Assembly: GCA_021399435.1 (NCBI GenBank)
Contig: JAJTUP010000004.1
Location: 558,001-622,000, forward strand
Direction: 5' to 3'
DNA length: 64,000 nt
Source: Diaporthe sp. PMI_573
Lineage: Eukaryota > Ascomycota > Sordariomycetes > Diaporthales > Diaporthaceae
The notes below the pieces were generated by a model. The model was not told the DNA's origin and ran no database searches. It saw only the letters and a program-made list of their open reading frames with translations. Position 1 is the first letter of the stretch, and each line of letters starts with the position of its first letter. The position numbers were made by a program, and so were the translations under genes. Shown in pieces: positions 21,331 to 34,700 of this stretch.

Positions 21331-24300
21331 TATTTACCAATGTTATCAATGTTTCTGAAGAAGGCCAAAGATTGTGTTTTGAAATACATGTGGTAATGGA
21401 GGACTACATAGCTAAGTCCAACTCTACTCCTTTTAAATGTTGAGCTTGAGAGGCAAGCATTCTTGCCATGAGGGGGTCTTGTGCTTTGTCTGTGCTGGGG
21501 GCTCGTATATGCAACGTGTCGTGTTCAGCGTACGTGCATGCCAACTGTGGCGATGATCTTGGCTCAATTGCTTTTTCCTCTGTCCTGCGTCTATGTGTGG
21601 GGGATGCACAGCTTCGTGGCACTCCGATTGCGCGGTGATGTTTGGTCCCGAGGTCCCCTCTTTCCGGGGTAGTTGCAGAAGTTATCCAAGCAGACAGTCT
21701 TATCAATGCGCAGACTTCTGGCAGCCAGTCAGAATCCACGGCATCAGACCCCGAGATCCTGCCGAAGCACCGCTGATGTGACCATGATATCCCGATGGGC
21801 GATCGTGGCGGCCGCCATGGCGACCAAGACAGCCCATGCAAGCAAGCATGCGGCTACTGGGCGAGTCGCCATGGGTTGGAATTTTCCAACCCGACTGATC
21901 AGGGTACACGAAAGCGACACGGACGTTCCACCTGACGAAGGCGACCTTACCGAATATCGTGAAGGTCCCGGACGAGTTACATGTCTGGCTGCCATACAAC
22001 TGATTCGGCGTCACTACCTACGTTGAAGTAATCTTTCAATTGTCGGCTATGGGGAAGTTACAAGCTCACCAAACAGGTTTATGACGCTGATGAGCAGCAT
22101 TGTGCTTTCGTAATGACGTGGACGAGTAGAATGACCACGTTTGTAGTCACCAAGAGGGCTCTGAGGGTGAACCGGCCCCTTCCAGAGCGTCCCAGGAAAG
22201 AACAAGAGTAGAAACCCACCCATGCGGCGCTGTTTTCTTCCTGCCTTCAGAAGCCATCGGCTGGGTAGCCTTGGACGGTCCATAAGCTTCAAGCACAGGG
22301 CAGGAGAGTTGGGTTATGAGACGAAGAGATTTGCGCAGATTTGCGAGTGTGGGTGGATGCAGGGTGCCGTCAACACTGCCCTCCTGCAGCCACAGGATAA
22401 TATTTGCATCCCACCTCTGGGAACTGTTGATCTGCGCATACGCACGGGGCTGGACAAGCAAACACATCAAAATTATCCTGACTGTCAAATACGCGGTAAA
22501 GTTGAATGGGGTGACGTCAAATCTCATGGAATCGATGTTTGCAAATTGAAGCGGAATCTAGAGTGTCGATGGGTTGGCATTGTGATGCGCCTAAGATTGC
22601 CGGTGCGAGAGCGCGGTAGTGACTCCTTACATCATCCTGTACTGGTTGTCACAGTACACGGAAGCGGGTGGACAAAAAGCAATGTGTCCCCGCCTGCACT
22701 CGTCCCACCTTCTCCTCTTTCTCATCATCTGTCATTCCTGCCGGCCACGGGCTGGTTGATTAACTGGCCACTCTTTTTCTTGACCACAATGTGTGACTCT
22801 AGAAGAAAAGGTATCAAGTGGGTGAACAAGAAGTCACTTTTGAAACGTAGAGGGCCAACACCTATAAATGCCTATCACTACCTTACACTGTCCAGCAGCC
22901 TGGATTGCCGTATTTCGCTGTGCCTGGATGATGGGTGGGCCACGAAAGATGTAGTGTAAAGACACGTCAGGCCCGGTAATGCGGAAGGTTCCAAGTGCGT
23001 TTCTTTTTAGTGGGGTAGATATCGGATAACGCACCTAAAACTCCCTCAACACTCTTAATAGTGTGATACCTGTGACGAGGTCCGCGCTACCGCTTTCATG
23101 ATTAGATATATCTGCCGCACCACACTAGCAGCCTTGTAGGTCTAGAGTGGTACCTGGTCAGCAAGCCTTGTGGTACCTTTCCCAGCTACTAGGTAGTAAT
23201 CAGTCAATTGCACATCCTATATAGCCCCTGGCTGAAGGACCGTAGTAACAAGCTGACCGCCTAGCCTTGATATATTGAAAACGGGCACCCACACAAAGTA
23301 GATACGCCATTCCGCCAGGCCCTTCGTAATAGGCGCCTCCGGCGCGAGGGACAGAACTCAAGGATAGAAGGCAACGAATAGAGGGTATGTGGGTTGTGTG
23401 TATTTGGGTAGAGAATAAATTCGAAAGAAGAGTGGATTGGGTTCTGAGCGGAGAGTAACTAAAGCAACGGTAAGGGGTGGGGCCTTTATATAGGTCCCTT
23501 GCATAAGGCAACGCACTTTTGCCACACCCCGCGACAATATACTAAAACTATCTCCGCTCCACAGCATCCGTCCAGCTAACTACAGCCGGTAGTTACTAGG
23601 TACCTAAATCTCTTGTACCCAATTAAGTTTATGCTGCAATACTAGGGGTATACTTATAGGGATATAAAATAAGAAGTTTTCTAGGGGGTATTTGATCAGA
23701 TATGCCTAGGTATAGTAGTTTGTGTAGAAATACAGAGATAAGCAAGAGAAATGATATACAGAAAGCAGGAGGATACGGTGACTGAAATACAAGAGACTAG
23801 TAATGCCTCCCACCCCCCCACCCTGTTCCCATGAATTTTTCCAATGCCCCAAGAAGTTCTCGGGTTCCTGGTGCTGTAGAGAGAGTATGGTACAAAACCA
23901 CTGGCAGGCATAACAATACGCCTAAGAAGATGAAAATGTGCCTTTTCCGGCCGCCAGGACAGGTGCCTGGGCTCAATCTTTTTTACGAATAAGTTTGGTC
24001 TGCCGGGCTCCCATGCATACTATGAGGGTTCTTGAAAGTTGTAGATTCAAATAATAATTGTGAAATAAGGAAATGGAACGCAAAAGCGACGATGACGAAT
24101 CGTACAATTCGGAAGCAGGCGACTGGTACAACCTTTCCAAAGCTGATGTTGGTCAGCCGCGGTGACAAGGCGTAAAGTGATGATGTAATCAGATCAACAT
24201 CAAGGTACATCTATTTTGGAGGCTTCTGCACTATACAGTTTGTAGCGGCAGCTACCAACATTGTAGAGCGACTGGTGGTTCTGCTGTTAGCCATGGCATA

Positions 24301-25341
24301 TCCAATTAAAAGCTGGGAACTTGGCTGACTAACCCCGAGGGCAACTGTCTTGCCGCCGGGGATGGTAGACAACCCAAAGTCCGGTCCGTACTGTTGGCGA
24401 GATTGCCGCTATCCTCTGGGTGGGTCGAGCTGAGCACGCGGCATGTCTAATCTGGAAATACCCTTCGCATGATCCACAGCTTTTATGCATGTTGGTTCTT
24501 CCACGCTCCATCAGTAGCAAAGTTTCGCAATAATCCTTCTCTAACGCTTGGGTAAATCTGCGAACTTGACAGGTTCTGGGTATTGACCCCCTGACGCCCA
24601 CTTGTCAATCTTCATCCTCGACTCAGGACTAGAAATCGAGGCTGCTGTCGTTGGATGTCTGCCGAGGCTGGGTGTACACAGTAATGGTACAGTACAACCC
24701 GACAAGTCTTACGACCCGATCTTGCCTTTTGTTGTGTCTAGAATATTACCGATGGCGGATTTCTTTTCCTTCGTTGTTGTTGTTGTTGTCTTTTAGAGCC
24801 ATTTCAATACGCGGAGCGAAGGCGGAGGCTCATCCACAGATATTTGGAAGATCCATATTTCAATGTTCGCTAAGCGCCAACGGTGAGTGCCTACGGTGGA
24901 CACGCCCGATCAATGGCCCGCCGCCCCGCAAGCAACGCTTAACACTGCTGAGCTTGTAGTTGAAAAGGCTTGTTGGTTGTTGGTGACGGTGGCGCAGTGT
25001 GACCCCTGTGTGATGCCCTGTTGCCATCCACCCAGCCAAGCGGGCGTCAGGTCCGTCTCAGCTGCACCCAAGAAATAAATCTCCCCATAATAATCCTGCT
25101 CGCTAATGCAATGGAAGGGGTGTGCATGGCAGGATCCATGAGGATGAGACTGGAAGAAAGAAGTGAACAGTTTCCATTCGAAAACTGTGCCCCCCAACGG
25201 CAAGACTTCCAGAGGGCGTCTCGGAAACCAGGCGTGAAGAACATTTTCTAGCCCTCTGGGCAGGCATATGAAACACACGGTCGTCAACTCTCTTTCATCC
25301 CCGATCTACCTGGACGCCCGAAAACTGCTCCGTACTTCCTG
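21331..25341. other. Gene-poor 4-kb tract
   Basis: No gene that I can support. The longest frame (22222-22959, plus) has no family signature, and its composition looks random. AT-rich DNA dominates 23000-24300 and includes an LTR-like stretch listed separately. A GTT microsatellite lies at about 24774-24788. The tract may be decayed repeat DNA. Confidence 0.5.
23200..23536 (-). mobile_element. LTR-like sequence, possible solo LTR
   Basis: Read on the minus strand the stretch starts TGTCGCGGGGTGTGGC at 23536. It has a TATATAAAGG box at 23483-23492, then a long C/T-rich leader with ACTCTCC and CCCAATCCACTC. It continues through a GC-rich palindrome-like GGCGCCTCCGGCGC (23330-23343). This is the usual order in fungal copia-type LTRs. 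I could not find the other LTR end, a target duplication or any gag/pol frame, so limits and class are uncertain. Confidence 0.3.
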
Positions 25342-25362
25342 ATGATGGGCGTGAGCACCAAG

Positions 25363-27221
25363 ATGGCCCAACTTCTTTCCCTCCTATACCCCAAATTGCC
25401 TTGGTTCTCGCCGATTCTGCTTGTGCTCCTTATCCCATTGCGGCCGAGATCCGCAACGTCACATTATCGAATGCCAAAACAAGATGGGGCGTGGCACTAT
25501 CAGTCGGATCCCCGGCTCAGGATTTTGCTCTTATGCCGGACTGGTGAGCCTCCTTTACTACCTGACGAGGCATTATAGGTCACAAATGTTATCCATGATT
25601 GGGATCTGACATTACCATTACAGGCCTTTGAACAACACAATGCTATACGGAACCGATGGATACTGTGTACTCGAAGGTGAAGATGCATGGAGCGATGCTG
25701 CCTGTGTTACCTTCCGCGGGGGTGCCTACAACCTCGATTCTTCAACATCCGAGACAAATGCCTCTGCAGAGTCCCATCCAGTCGACCTTCGGAATATCAC
25801 TGAGCCACAGTACCTAGAGATGGACTTTGTCGCTCACACCTTGACTCTCGACGAGAACACCACTCTACTTGATTTCCCACTAGCCATGCCTAAAAGCGAC
25901 TGGGAGAGCAAGGATATTATCCTCAAATGGCTGTTGGACTTGGTGCCAACTCAACAGTACTGAATGTCCTGAAGAACTCGGGGAAGATTATCTCACGTAC
26001 CTGGTCCTTCTTCTATGGTGTCGTGGGCGGATCAACCCGAGTACATGGTCAACTGGTGTTCGGCGGCTATGATGCATCGAAGGTCTCTGGTGATGGTTCT
26101 GAGCATACTATGAGCCCACCTAGCTCACCTTGCCCAACAAAACTGGTTATTACTGTCCAAGGCATGGCTCTCAGATTTGCTAATGGCACGGAAACTAACA
26201 TCTTTGGGGAATCTCAATCGAGTGCGCTAGCAGTCTGTCTCATCCCAAATATACCTATGGTAATGAGAATGCCACTGAACCCGTATTTTAACAACTTCAT
26301 GAGAGCAACGGATAGCTCTATCTACTCCATGAATCGCAGTACGGGCCTATACTACTGGAATCTAAGATACCCAGCAAATATTCCACCGTTAGTACACAAA
26401 GCCCTGCTATCTACCCTTTTCTTTGGTTTCTAATTTTAACTGTCTCCAGCTTTGATGGCGACCTCCTTATTACAATGGATACAGGCCTTAAAATCACCAT
26501 ATCAAATGATCATCTCGTTGTACCACATACCTATTTCGATCAAGATACAGGCGATATAGTGGCAGAAGATACAACCGAGCCTGACCTACTGATCGACTCT
26601 CTACAAGGTGAAAGGCAGGATTATATGGCATCATTTGGGTCAATATTCTTCTCTGCAGCCTATTTGTCAGTCAATCTCGACGCTGGCAAGTTTACATTAT
26701 GGTCGGCAAACGTGACAACAAATTCCAGCCCGAACTTCCGCGCTCTGGATACTAAAAATGACGAGACCACGACGTTCTGTCAGGCCGGCGACACAGACGT
26801 ACAAAGCAACTCCACGGGATCATCACCGACGGCATCCGGCATTGCTTTAGGCACTGCAGCGCTAGATGACGAGCAAGGCAAATTGAGCACCGGAGCAACA
26901 GCGGGGATCGCAGTTGGTGTTATCATCGCAGTCATTGGAGCAGTTGGAGGTTTTGTGTTTTATTGGATGAAGAGAAGACAGAGGAGAGCTCCTTATATGG
27001 CCGCGGAAATGGCAGACACACCGGCAGACACATCGGGCTCAAGTTCACACAAGGAGTTACCGACTGGACATGATCGCCACCAACCCCTTCAAAGCGCGAC
27101 GTTTGAGCTGCAAGACGCTCACTCTGGCGGATATCACAGGCGAGAACTGCACGAAGATTCGGTCCAGAAATACGAAATGCCTGACTCTGGCCCTCCAACT
27201 CGTTACGAGTTGGCTAACTAG
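25363..27221 (+). pseudogene. Membrane-anchored pepsin-type aspartic protease, frameshifted
   Basis: Homologous reading proceeds through three frames. A signal-like start MAQLLSLLY (25363) must shift before ADSACAPYPIA. Then NVTLSNAKTRWGVALSVGSP leads to PDW and an intron 25544..25623. PLNNTMLYGTDGYC, FRGGAYNLDSSTS and LDFPLAMPKSDW follow. Here a one-base shift at about 25901-25904 is needed to reach YYPQMAVGLGANST. An intron 26388..26449 then joins to FDGDLLITMDTG, and the protein ends with a transmembrane helix (about nt 26900-26960) and a cytoplasmic tail. The order matches fungal A1-like proteases with a C-terminal anchor. As written, the frame ends at 25961-25963, so the gene is broken unless both losses are sequencing errors. 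The downstream half is otherwise clean. Confidence 0.75.
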
Positions 27222-28552
27222 CAAGGGATAGAATCAAAGCGGTCTTGGCGAGACGTCGTATCTCAGGGAAAGGGAACGCTGACTGCGTTTTCCGGTTGTT
27301 CTCGAATAACGTTTGCTCCCCTCCCTCCAAGTTCGTCAATTTACACACTGGAGGATGTTCTGTATCTAGATTCAAATATGTGATATGAGAAAATTTAATG
27401 GACTCGTTCTCTTCTTGGGCGTTATTCCGGCTAACAGATGATCATTTGAGGTACCGCGAGAAGACTCTAATTAACGACCTTGGAACCGCAGGGCCGTCGG
27501 CATGGACAGACGCTGTGTTTGAGGAGCTGCAGAAGGCTAATCCCACGTTACAGGACCTGAAAGAGTTATCGGGAATGGCCCACTCGAGGTTTGTTGGAGA
27601 CATGTTGTATTGGCGATAGATGGCTTTGGAATGGGCCAGCCTCATTCACATGCAACAGTAGATGAGTCCATCCCTGAAGCAGCACTGGCAAAGCATGGGT
27701 CCCGGCACTAATGGTTACCTAACATATTTAGAAGAAGGGGAGAACCGTCCCATTCATAGCTCTCATAATTATACGGTCGTATGGATTGAATCACCAAACT
27801 CCTGACTCAGTGTTGGAATTTCAAACATTTGGCAAACATGCTATTCCTCTTAGTATCGCACTTACACACACTATCTCAGCTCCGTCCCTTACGCTTGGGT
27901 CTGTGTGATGCCGCAAGTCACTTGCATAGCTTGGTGACATTGTTTTACTGTGCCTTCATTCCACCATGCACAGTGGCAGCGGCCTGAGGATGTTCGAAAC
28001 TGCAGTGACCCCATTCTAGGTCTGTGCCGCACCATTTGTGTGTGGTGCAAAACTCAAGTGCACTCACTAACCTTGGAAGTCAGCCCTGATCAATGGCTGC
28101 TCAGATCATTGACTATCTTGGCATCTTCAGAAGCAAGCCCCGCCCAGCAAACCACCTCATGTCGACCTCGACACTGAAAGTGACATGAGCCTTGTGCACT
28201 TGTGATTTCTCTCAATCCATTCCTTGCATTCAGCCTGTTGGCCTCAGGTTAGCTGCATTTGTGTGAGGCGGTACCTTGGTACCTCTAAAGGTTGTTTGTG
28301 GTAACCTAACCCAGGCTTTAGGCAACAACGCTAGACAGCCCACCTGCAGCTCTGCATCAACCCAAACCACCAGCATACGCACAAGCCTTGACACACTTCA
28401 CGTCGTCGTCGTTTGTCGTACACCTCGTATCCAAACAAAAAACAATTCACCACCTCGACTTGAGGATTTGGATGCCAAGACTTTCCACGCCCGTCAAGTA
28501 ACACACTCATTTCCCTCGTTTTGACAAAGCACACCTCGGACACGGCGGCATC
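27222..28552. other. Intergenic region
   Basis: Promoter side of the RBR ligase gene. A 73-residue frame (27398-27619, plus, starting MDSFSSWALF) has protein-like composition but no family match I know; it could be a remnant. The last 200 bp before 28553 are C/A-rich, as in fungal 5' leaders. Confidence 0.45.
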
Positions 28553-30550
28553 ATGTCGTCCAACGATGGCAAGCAGCTGCTGGTCTTTGGCCTCAGCTTT
28601 GCCCAGCACGACAACCGCAAGATGCAGCAGCTCCTCCGGCACTATGACAAGCTCCCCGACAACCCTGGCAGCCGAGCCAACCTCTTTGTGCAACTTAACA
28701 AGGTCGCCAAGGAGCTGATGGCAGACGAGGCTGCACAGGACCAGGTCAAACAGCTGACTGACTGGATGACAAAGGGTGGCGACTTTCCCCTAGGCGTCGC
28801 ACCAGCTCCAACACCAGCCAGCTCTAGTGACCAGACTCCATCAGCCCAAGTCGCTGACGTCGCTTCTCGGCGGACCTTCACCCGTGGCATTCCATACCTT
28901 GCCCGTAGACAAGGACCCGGTCGCACCCTCAACGGACGGCAAATCACTGCAAACCAACCAAGCAGGTATGGTGCTGCCACTCAACCTCCCGCTGCAAACC
29001 TGGGTCGACAGTATGGCCGAGGTCGTACCATGGATGGTGACTGGGAGCAAAACGATGATGAGGAGGAAGAGGAAGACCATTACAGGGAAGACGACTGGGA
29101 GGGCATGGGCGCTTCGATGGATGAAGACGACGACATGCACGATCATGTGGAGGGATTTCCAGGCATGCCTCGCCAAGGCCGGTTTGGTGATTTACAGTCG
29201 GGAACCCCATTCTACGGACATGGTCATACCTTGAACGACCCGCAGGAAGAGCCCGGTGCGACTGCTGCGACCGCTGCTGTCAACGAGGACGCTGCCGCAG
29301 GATCTGTGGATACCGAGGGGCAGGTCATGGACGAGCCACAGCATCACCCTGGTGAACTTGTACCTGGGCCATTCGGACATCTTGACCTTCGCCACCGCGG
29401 TGAGCCACTCGATGAAGATCATCTTCAGCGCCTCATCCTGGAGGTCGAAGAATATGAGTTCGCTTCATTTTGGAGACAGGATGACCATGAGGCTGAGCCT
29501 GACAACGGCCAAGAAATTGAGTGTCCCATCTGCCTCGAGGACTACCCGCGATCCAAGTTCCCCAACCACCGCACCATTACCGAGCTCTGCGATCACCCTG
29601 ACATGGCCTGTCTGAGTTGTCTCGACTCGTCCATCTCAGCCATCATCGAGCGCGGAGCCCTTCACCTGCTCGCCTGCCCGATCTGCCCACAGAAGCTTAC
29701 CCGGCGGAACGTGAAGGAGTATGCCAACCCGGCAGTCTACAAGCAGTACAAGTACCTGAAGGAGCAGTCCGAGATACCGGGCCACTACATCTCGTGCACC
29801 AATCCAGCGTGCGGCGGCAGTCAGCCGCACCAGAGTGAGGACCCCATGATGATCTGCAACCACTGTCAGTTTGCCACTTGCGCGAAGCACCGCCGCCCCT
29901 GGCATGAGGGCCAGACCTGTAAGGAGTTTGACCTGGACGACGCCCAGATCGAGCGCCTGGAGGAAGAGGAAGCCACGGCGAAGCTACTATCCGGCGAAGC
30001 CATGAGCATCTGTCCCAAGTGCGGCCAGGGTGTGACCAAAACGGAGGGTTGTGACCACATGCAGTGCCAATGTGGACAAGAGTGGTGCTACGTCGTAAGT
30101 AAATCCCCTAATCCATTCATCTTGCTATGCTCATGTTGAACTGCCCCGCTAATGCATCGTGCCCCAAACACACAGTGCTCCTGCTCCTACGACAACATCA
30201 TACGCCTCGGCCCGACCGCGCACGCGACATTCTGCACCTACCACCCCAACAAGGTCAACCTGACCAAGTCGCAGCAGGACGCCGCGCGCAACCGCATCAT
30301 GGGCCTCGTCCATGGCGGTGAGGTTAGCGCCGAGCTCGCCCGTGCCCGGGAGGACCTGCGTCGTCGCCGCCGCGAGGAGATCAGGCCTAAAGCCGCCGAG
30401 GCTGCGGAAGCTAGGATGCGGCTCCAGCGGGAGCAGAACAAGGGCCAGAAGGTGGCGCAGGGCAAGGACGGCGAGCCTGAGAAGAAGAAGAGGAAGGTCA
30501 AGCTTGTTGCGCCCTGGGAGGAGGGCGGGTGGACCAAGAAGGCTCTGTGA
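28553..30550 (+). CDS. RBR-type E3 ubiquitin ligase (RING1-IBR-RING2)
   Basis: Exons 28553..30094 and 30176..30550 (donor GTAAGT, phase 0); 638 residues. RBR ligases accept ubiquitin on a RING2 cysteine and pass it to substrate. RING1 starts CPICLEDYPRSKF at Cys324. The IBR follows at about 412-465 (SCTNPACGG, MICNHCQFATCAKH, WHEGQTC). RING2 begins CPKCGQGVTKTEGC at Cys487, with GCDHMQC giving Cys500 as the likely catalytic residue. The intron falls inside RING2, just before CSCSYDN. The N-terminal 320 residues are acidic and disordered with no named domain; the C-terminus is Arg/Glu-rich and coiled-coil-like. It ends near PEKKKRKVKL, which resembles a classical monopartite nuclear signal. 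No membrane segments. Family secure; substrate unknown. Confidence 0.93.
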
Positions 30551-31715
30551 GTGGTCGAGGGAGACTCTTAATTTTGAACCGACGTGAATGTTGAGGAACG
30601 GCGTCCTGGGAGCCACCGACTCCTTTTCGGGTCCTCACAACATTTCGCAGGGGCTGACGCGCCTCTTCGGGCCCTGTGGTGCATGGTGAAAACCACAGGT
30701 CTCACTCCACACATCCCTGTCACAAGCTATCATGGCGGTCGTGAGCCAACAGCCAGACTTGCCCGACGGAAGTGAGCGGGAGCTGCAAGACTTGTTGTGC
30801 AGCGTTATGAAGAGAAAAGAAATCGGGACCCACGAATAAGACGAGGTCCCCAAGAAGAAAGCAGCTTATGCTTCACGTTGACTTGGGGGATCGCGTCAGG
30901 ATCTCCGCCGCGGTTTTGATTCATTCTTTTTTTTTTTTTGAGGAGATGTCGTGGCTTTCTGGTCAGTCATCTTGGAACCATCTGCTTTTGCTATGGCACA
31001 TGGGTTACGGAGGCATGTTGTTGTCCGTAGCAACCTTTCATTTTCACTCATCATCCATAGACTTTGGCTGCCGCCACTAATACTGATACTCCCCTCCTGC
31101 CCCGCGAAGACCCTCACCTTTATTGTGTGTCGGTATCTCGATAGTGACTTGGTACGCTCCATTTGATCAGAGTGATGGGCCACTATGTCAACAGACGGGC
31201 TGAGACTGGTTCATCGATGTGAGTGACCGATCCATTGACTGACTGGCGATTGCACGTAACTCCGACTTTGAAGGGTATGGATACCATGGTACGGACCAGC
31301 TAGGCTTTACCGACTCTCGTTAGTTATTAATTACCAATTTTTGCAGTCAGGCACCGGTGAGGCATGCACGGTGCCCAACGAGGCAATGAACCACCCCAAT
31401 AGCCCCATTCAACCGTCCCGTCTGTCACCATCTCAATGCGGCCCTGTCATCATCACGGCCGTGATTTGTCCTCGAGTTCGGTGCTCGGCGCGAATCTCCG
31501 AGGGAACCTCATTTGGACACCTCAAGTTTCCCTAGCTCAGCTTCATTTCCCATGAAAAGAGAGAGAGAGAAGAATATTAACCAGCTTTCTCGCCCATCAT
31601 TCTCCTTGGGATCTGCCCAAGCTTGATATTGCGCCTGTTCCGATACAAGATAATCATCTATACCCTCTCAAAAAAGCTCAATCAAGTTAGCCGCCTCCTC
31701 TCTTCTCATTTTACC
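30551..31715. other. Intergenic, upstream of the urea-carboxylase-type gene
   Basis: I searched this stretch on the plus strand for the amidase half expected in front of a urea amidolyase and found none. The frames are short and broken by stops. A poly-T run lies at 30929-30940. GA-rich DNA at 31556-31574 precedes the leader. Confidence 0.6.
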
Positions 31716-34700
31716 ATGAGCTCGAGTTCGCAAGGCAGCGATACGCCTCCTGGGTCGTCCGTCGACCCTGCGCTGCATCTTGACGACCACAACGCTGTCG
31801 ACGCGTCCGCCCCACCGACCTACCCCACTACCATCTCTGCTTGGAGCAAAGCCCTGGCTCCATCGCCTGACGAGAAAGTACAGCTTGCAGTTGTCGGTGC
31901 ACACTCAAGCGGCCTCCCACCCAACCGAGACCTCACGCCGCGTGGGGCAAACCTAGACCGAGCGGCGACCACGTCAGCGTCGTACCGCCTCTATGCCTTG
32001 GATTCAGCCGTCCCTCCGCAGCCTGGCTTGCGGCGCATATGTCCTGAGGAGGAGGGTGATGGCCGTAAAATCCAGCTCGAAATTTGGAGCATCCCCGAGT
32101 CCAGTTACGCCAGCTTTGCGGCAACCGTCGCGCCCCCGCTCGCCATGGGCTCGGTCGAGCTCGAGGATGGCAGTTGGGTCCGCGGCCCTGTCTGCGAGCC
32201 GTACGGCCTCCAGGGAGCTACAGATATCACCGACTTTGGAGGCTGGAAGACACACATGTCGAAACACACGCCGGTACCATTTCCAAGGCGGTGTATCACC
32301 CGAGTCCTCATAGCCAACCGGGGTGAAATTGCCGTGCGCATCACTCGAACGCTTCGGAGGATGAAGATCGAAGCCGTGGCCATCTATTCCGACGCCGACG
32401 CCGGCACCGCCCATGTCCACGACGCAGATGTCGCGCTGCGGCTCGCGGGGAGCAGCGTTGCTGAGACGTACCTAGATACCGACCAGATCTTGGCGCTGGC
32501 GAAGTCGGTGTCTGCCGATGCCATCATCCCCGGATATGGGTTCCTGGCCGAGAACGCGGATTTTGCCCGGAGGGTCGAGGCCGAGGGTATGATATGGGTT
32601 GGCCCGACCCCCGAGCACATGTCCGAGCTGGGCCTCAAGCACCGCGCCCGGTCCATAGCTGCCGAGGTCGGCGTTCCGATCGTTCCTGGCAGCAAAGGCC
32701 TCGTCAGCTCTGTGGAGGAGGCCCAGGATGAGGCACGGCGGATCGGCTTCCCACTTATGCTCAAGAGTAGTGCTGGAGGGGGCGGTATCGGGCTCCGGCG
32801 CTGCGGAGAGGCCAGTGAGCTCGAGGAGGCGCTGCAGAGCGTACAGCGGCTCGCGTCGGCCAACTTTGGTGATAGCTCCGTCTTTCTGGAGCGTTTCATA
32901 GCGAAGGCTCGCCACGTCGAGGTCCAGGTTCTCGGCGACGGGAATGGCCGGATAATGACAGCTGGAGAGCGAGATTGTTCTCTGCAGCGGCGACAGCAGA
33001 AGGTTGTGGAAGAGAGCCCTGCTTTGATGGTCCCGACTGAGACGAGGGTGCAGATGAGAGACGCCGCTATGAGACTCACATCGGCAGTCAAGTATCTCAA
33101 CGTCGGCACCGTTGAGTTTCTTTATGACGTGGACTCCCAGGACTTTTACTTTCTCGAGGTGAATACCCGGTTGCAAGTCGAGCACACCATCACCGAGGCA
33201 GTAACGGGACTGGACCTTGTCGAGGTCATGATAAAAATCGCTGCGGATGGGGCCCAAGAGCTTTTCCAGAGATACCCAGACGGAATTGTCCCCGTCACAG
33301 GTGTCGCCATCGAGGCCAGGTTGTACGCAGAAGACCCATTGCAGAATTTCCGGCCCTGTGCGGGCCGTATCCTCGAACTTGAGTTTCCACTTCCCGACCT
33401 ATGCGTCGATACTTGGGTTTCCTGTGGTACAGAGGTGTCGACCGCTTACGACCCAATGCTGGCCAAGCTCATTGCGAAGGGCAATAACCGCAGCGAGGCA
33501 GTCGCCAGACTGGCCGAGGGTCTTGCCGCGACGCGGGTGGCCGGGGTTGAGACTAATCTCGACTACTTGCGGCAGTTGGTTGCGTCTCCCATGTTTCAGT
33601 CCGGCTGTTACACGACAAAGTCTCTGGATGACTTCCGCTACACCTCGGCATCGTTCAGGGTGGTCGAGCCCGGCAGTCTGACGACCATTCAAGACTGGCC
33701 CGGTCGGACGGGATACTGGAGCGTCGGCGTTCCTCCTTCTGGTCCCATGGACGACCTTTCCTTCAGACTTGCGAACCGCCTCGTCAACAACCACCAAAGC
33801 TGTGCTGGGCTTGAGTGTAACGTCACAGGCCCGTCTCTCACTTTCTACTGTGACGTGGTTATTGCTGTCGTCGGCGCTTCAGCCCCGGTCCACATCAACG
33901 AGAAACTCGTGCCGATGAACCAGGCTCTTCGTGTTTCAGCCGGGAGCACCTTGAAGGTCGGGTCGGTTGATTCGGGTGCCCGTTTCTATATCGCGATCCG
34001 TGGCGGCATCGACGTCCCTCGCGTGATGGGTAGCCGGTCCACTTTCCAGCTTGGCCAACTGGGAGGCTTCGCCGGTCGTAAGCTGCAGTGTGGCGATCTC
34101 GTTCGGATGGGAGACCTCTCCGAGTTTGATATCATCGACGACAGAGCTCTGCGCGTCGCGCCAGCTGTGCCAATCCCGCCGCAATCAAGGGCGGAATGGA
34201 CGATCGGTGTAGTGCCAGGCCCTCACGGCGCACCGGATTTCTTCACCGTGGAAGGCCTGGCTTCCCTCTTCAACAGCACATGGACTGTTCACTATAACAG
34301 CAACAGACTCGGGATCCGTCTGAACGGGCCGAAACCACACTGGGCGCGTCAGGACGGCGGCGAGGCTGGGCTGCACCCATCCAACGTCCACGATAGCCCA
34401 TACTCGATCGGAAGTATCAGCTTCACCGGCGACGATGCGGTCGTACTGACGTGCGACGGGCCTAGTCTCGGTGGCTTCGTTGTATTTTGTGTTGTGGCGT
34501 CCGCAGAGTTATGGAAGCTGGGCCAGGTCAGGCCGGGAGATATCATCCGGCTTTGGCCCCTCGGCGTTGAAAAAGCTCTCGAGTTAAATGCCGAGCTTCT
34601 TCATGCCGTCGACCACCTCGCCCGTCTGCCGAGCTTGGAACAGCCAGAGGACGAACGTATCACCAGCATACCCGATGAGATAGTGCTGGGTGCGATCCAC

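Noticed and set aside
22222..22959. 245-residue plus-strand open frame
   Set aside because: No family motif, odd composition, no sensible start context and no splice partner; likely a chance frame in a gene-poor tract.
32384..33257. Long minus-strand frames inside the urea-carboxylase gene
   Set aside because: Antisense shadows of a strongly coding plus-strand exon.
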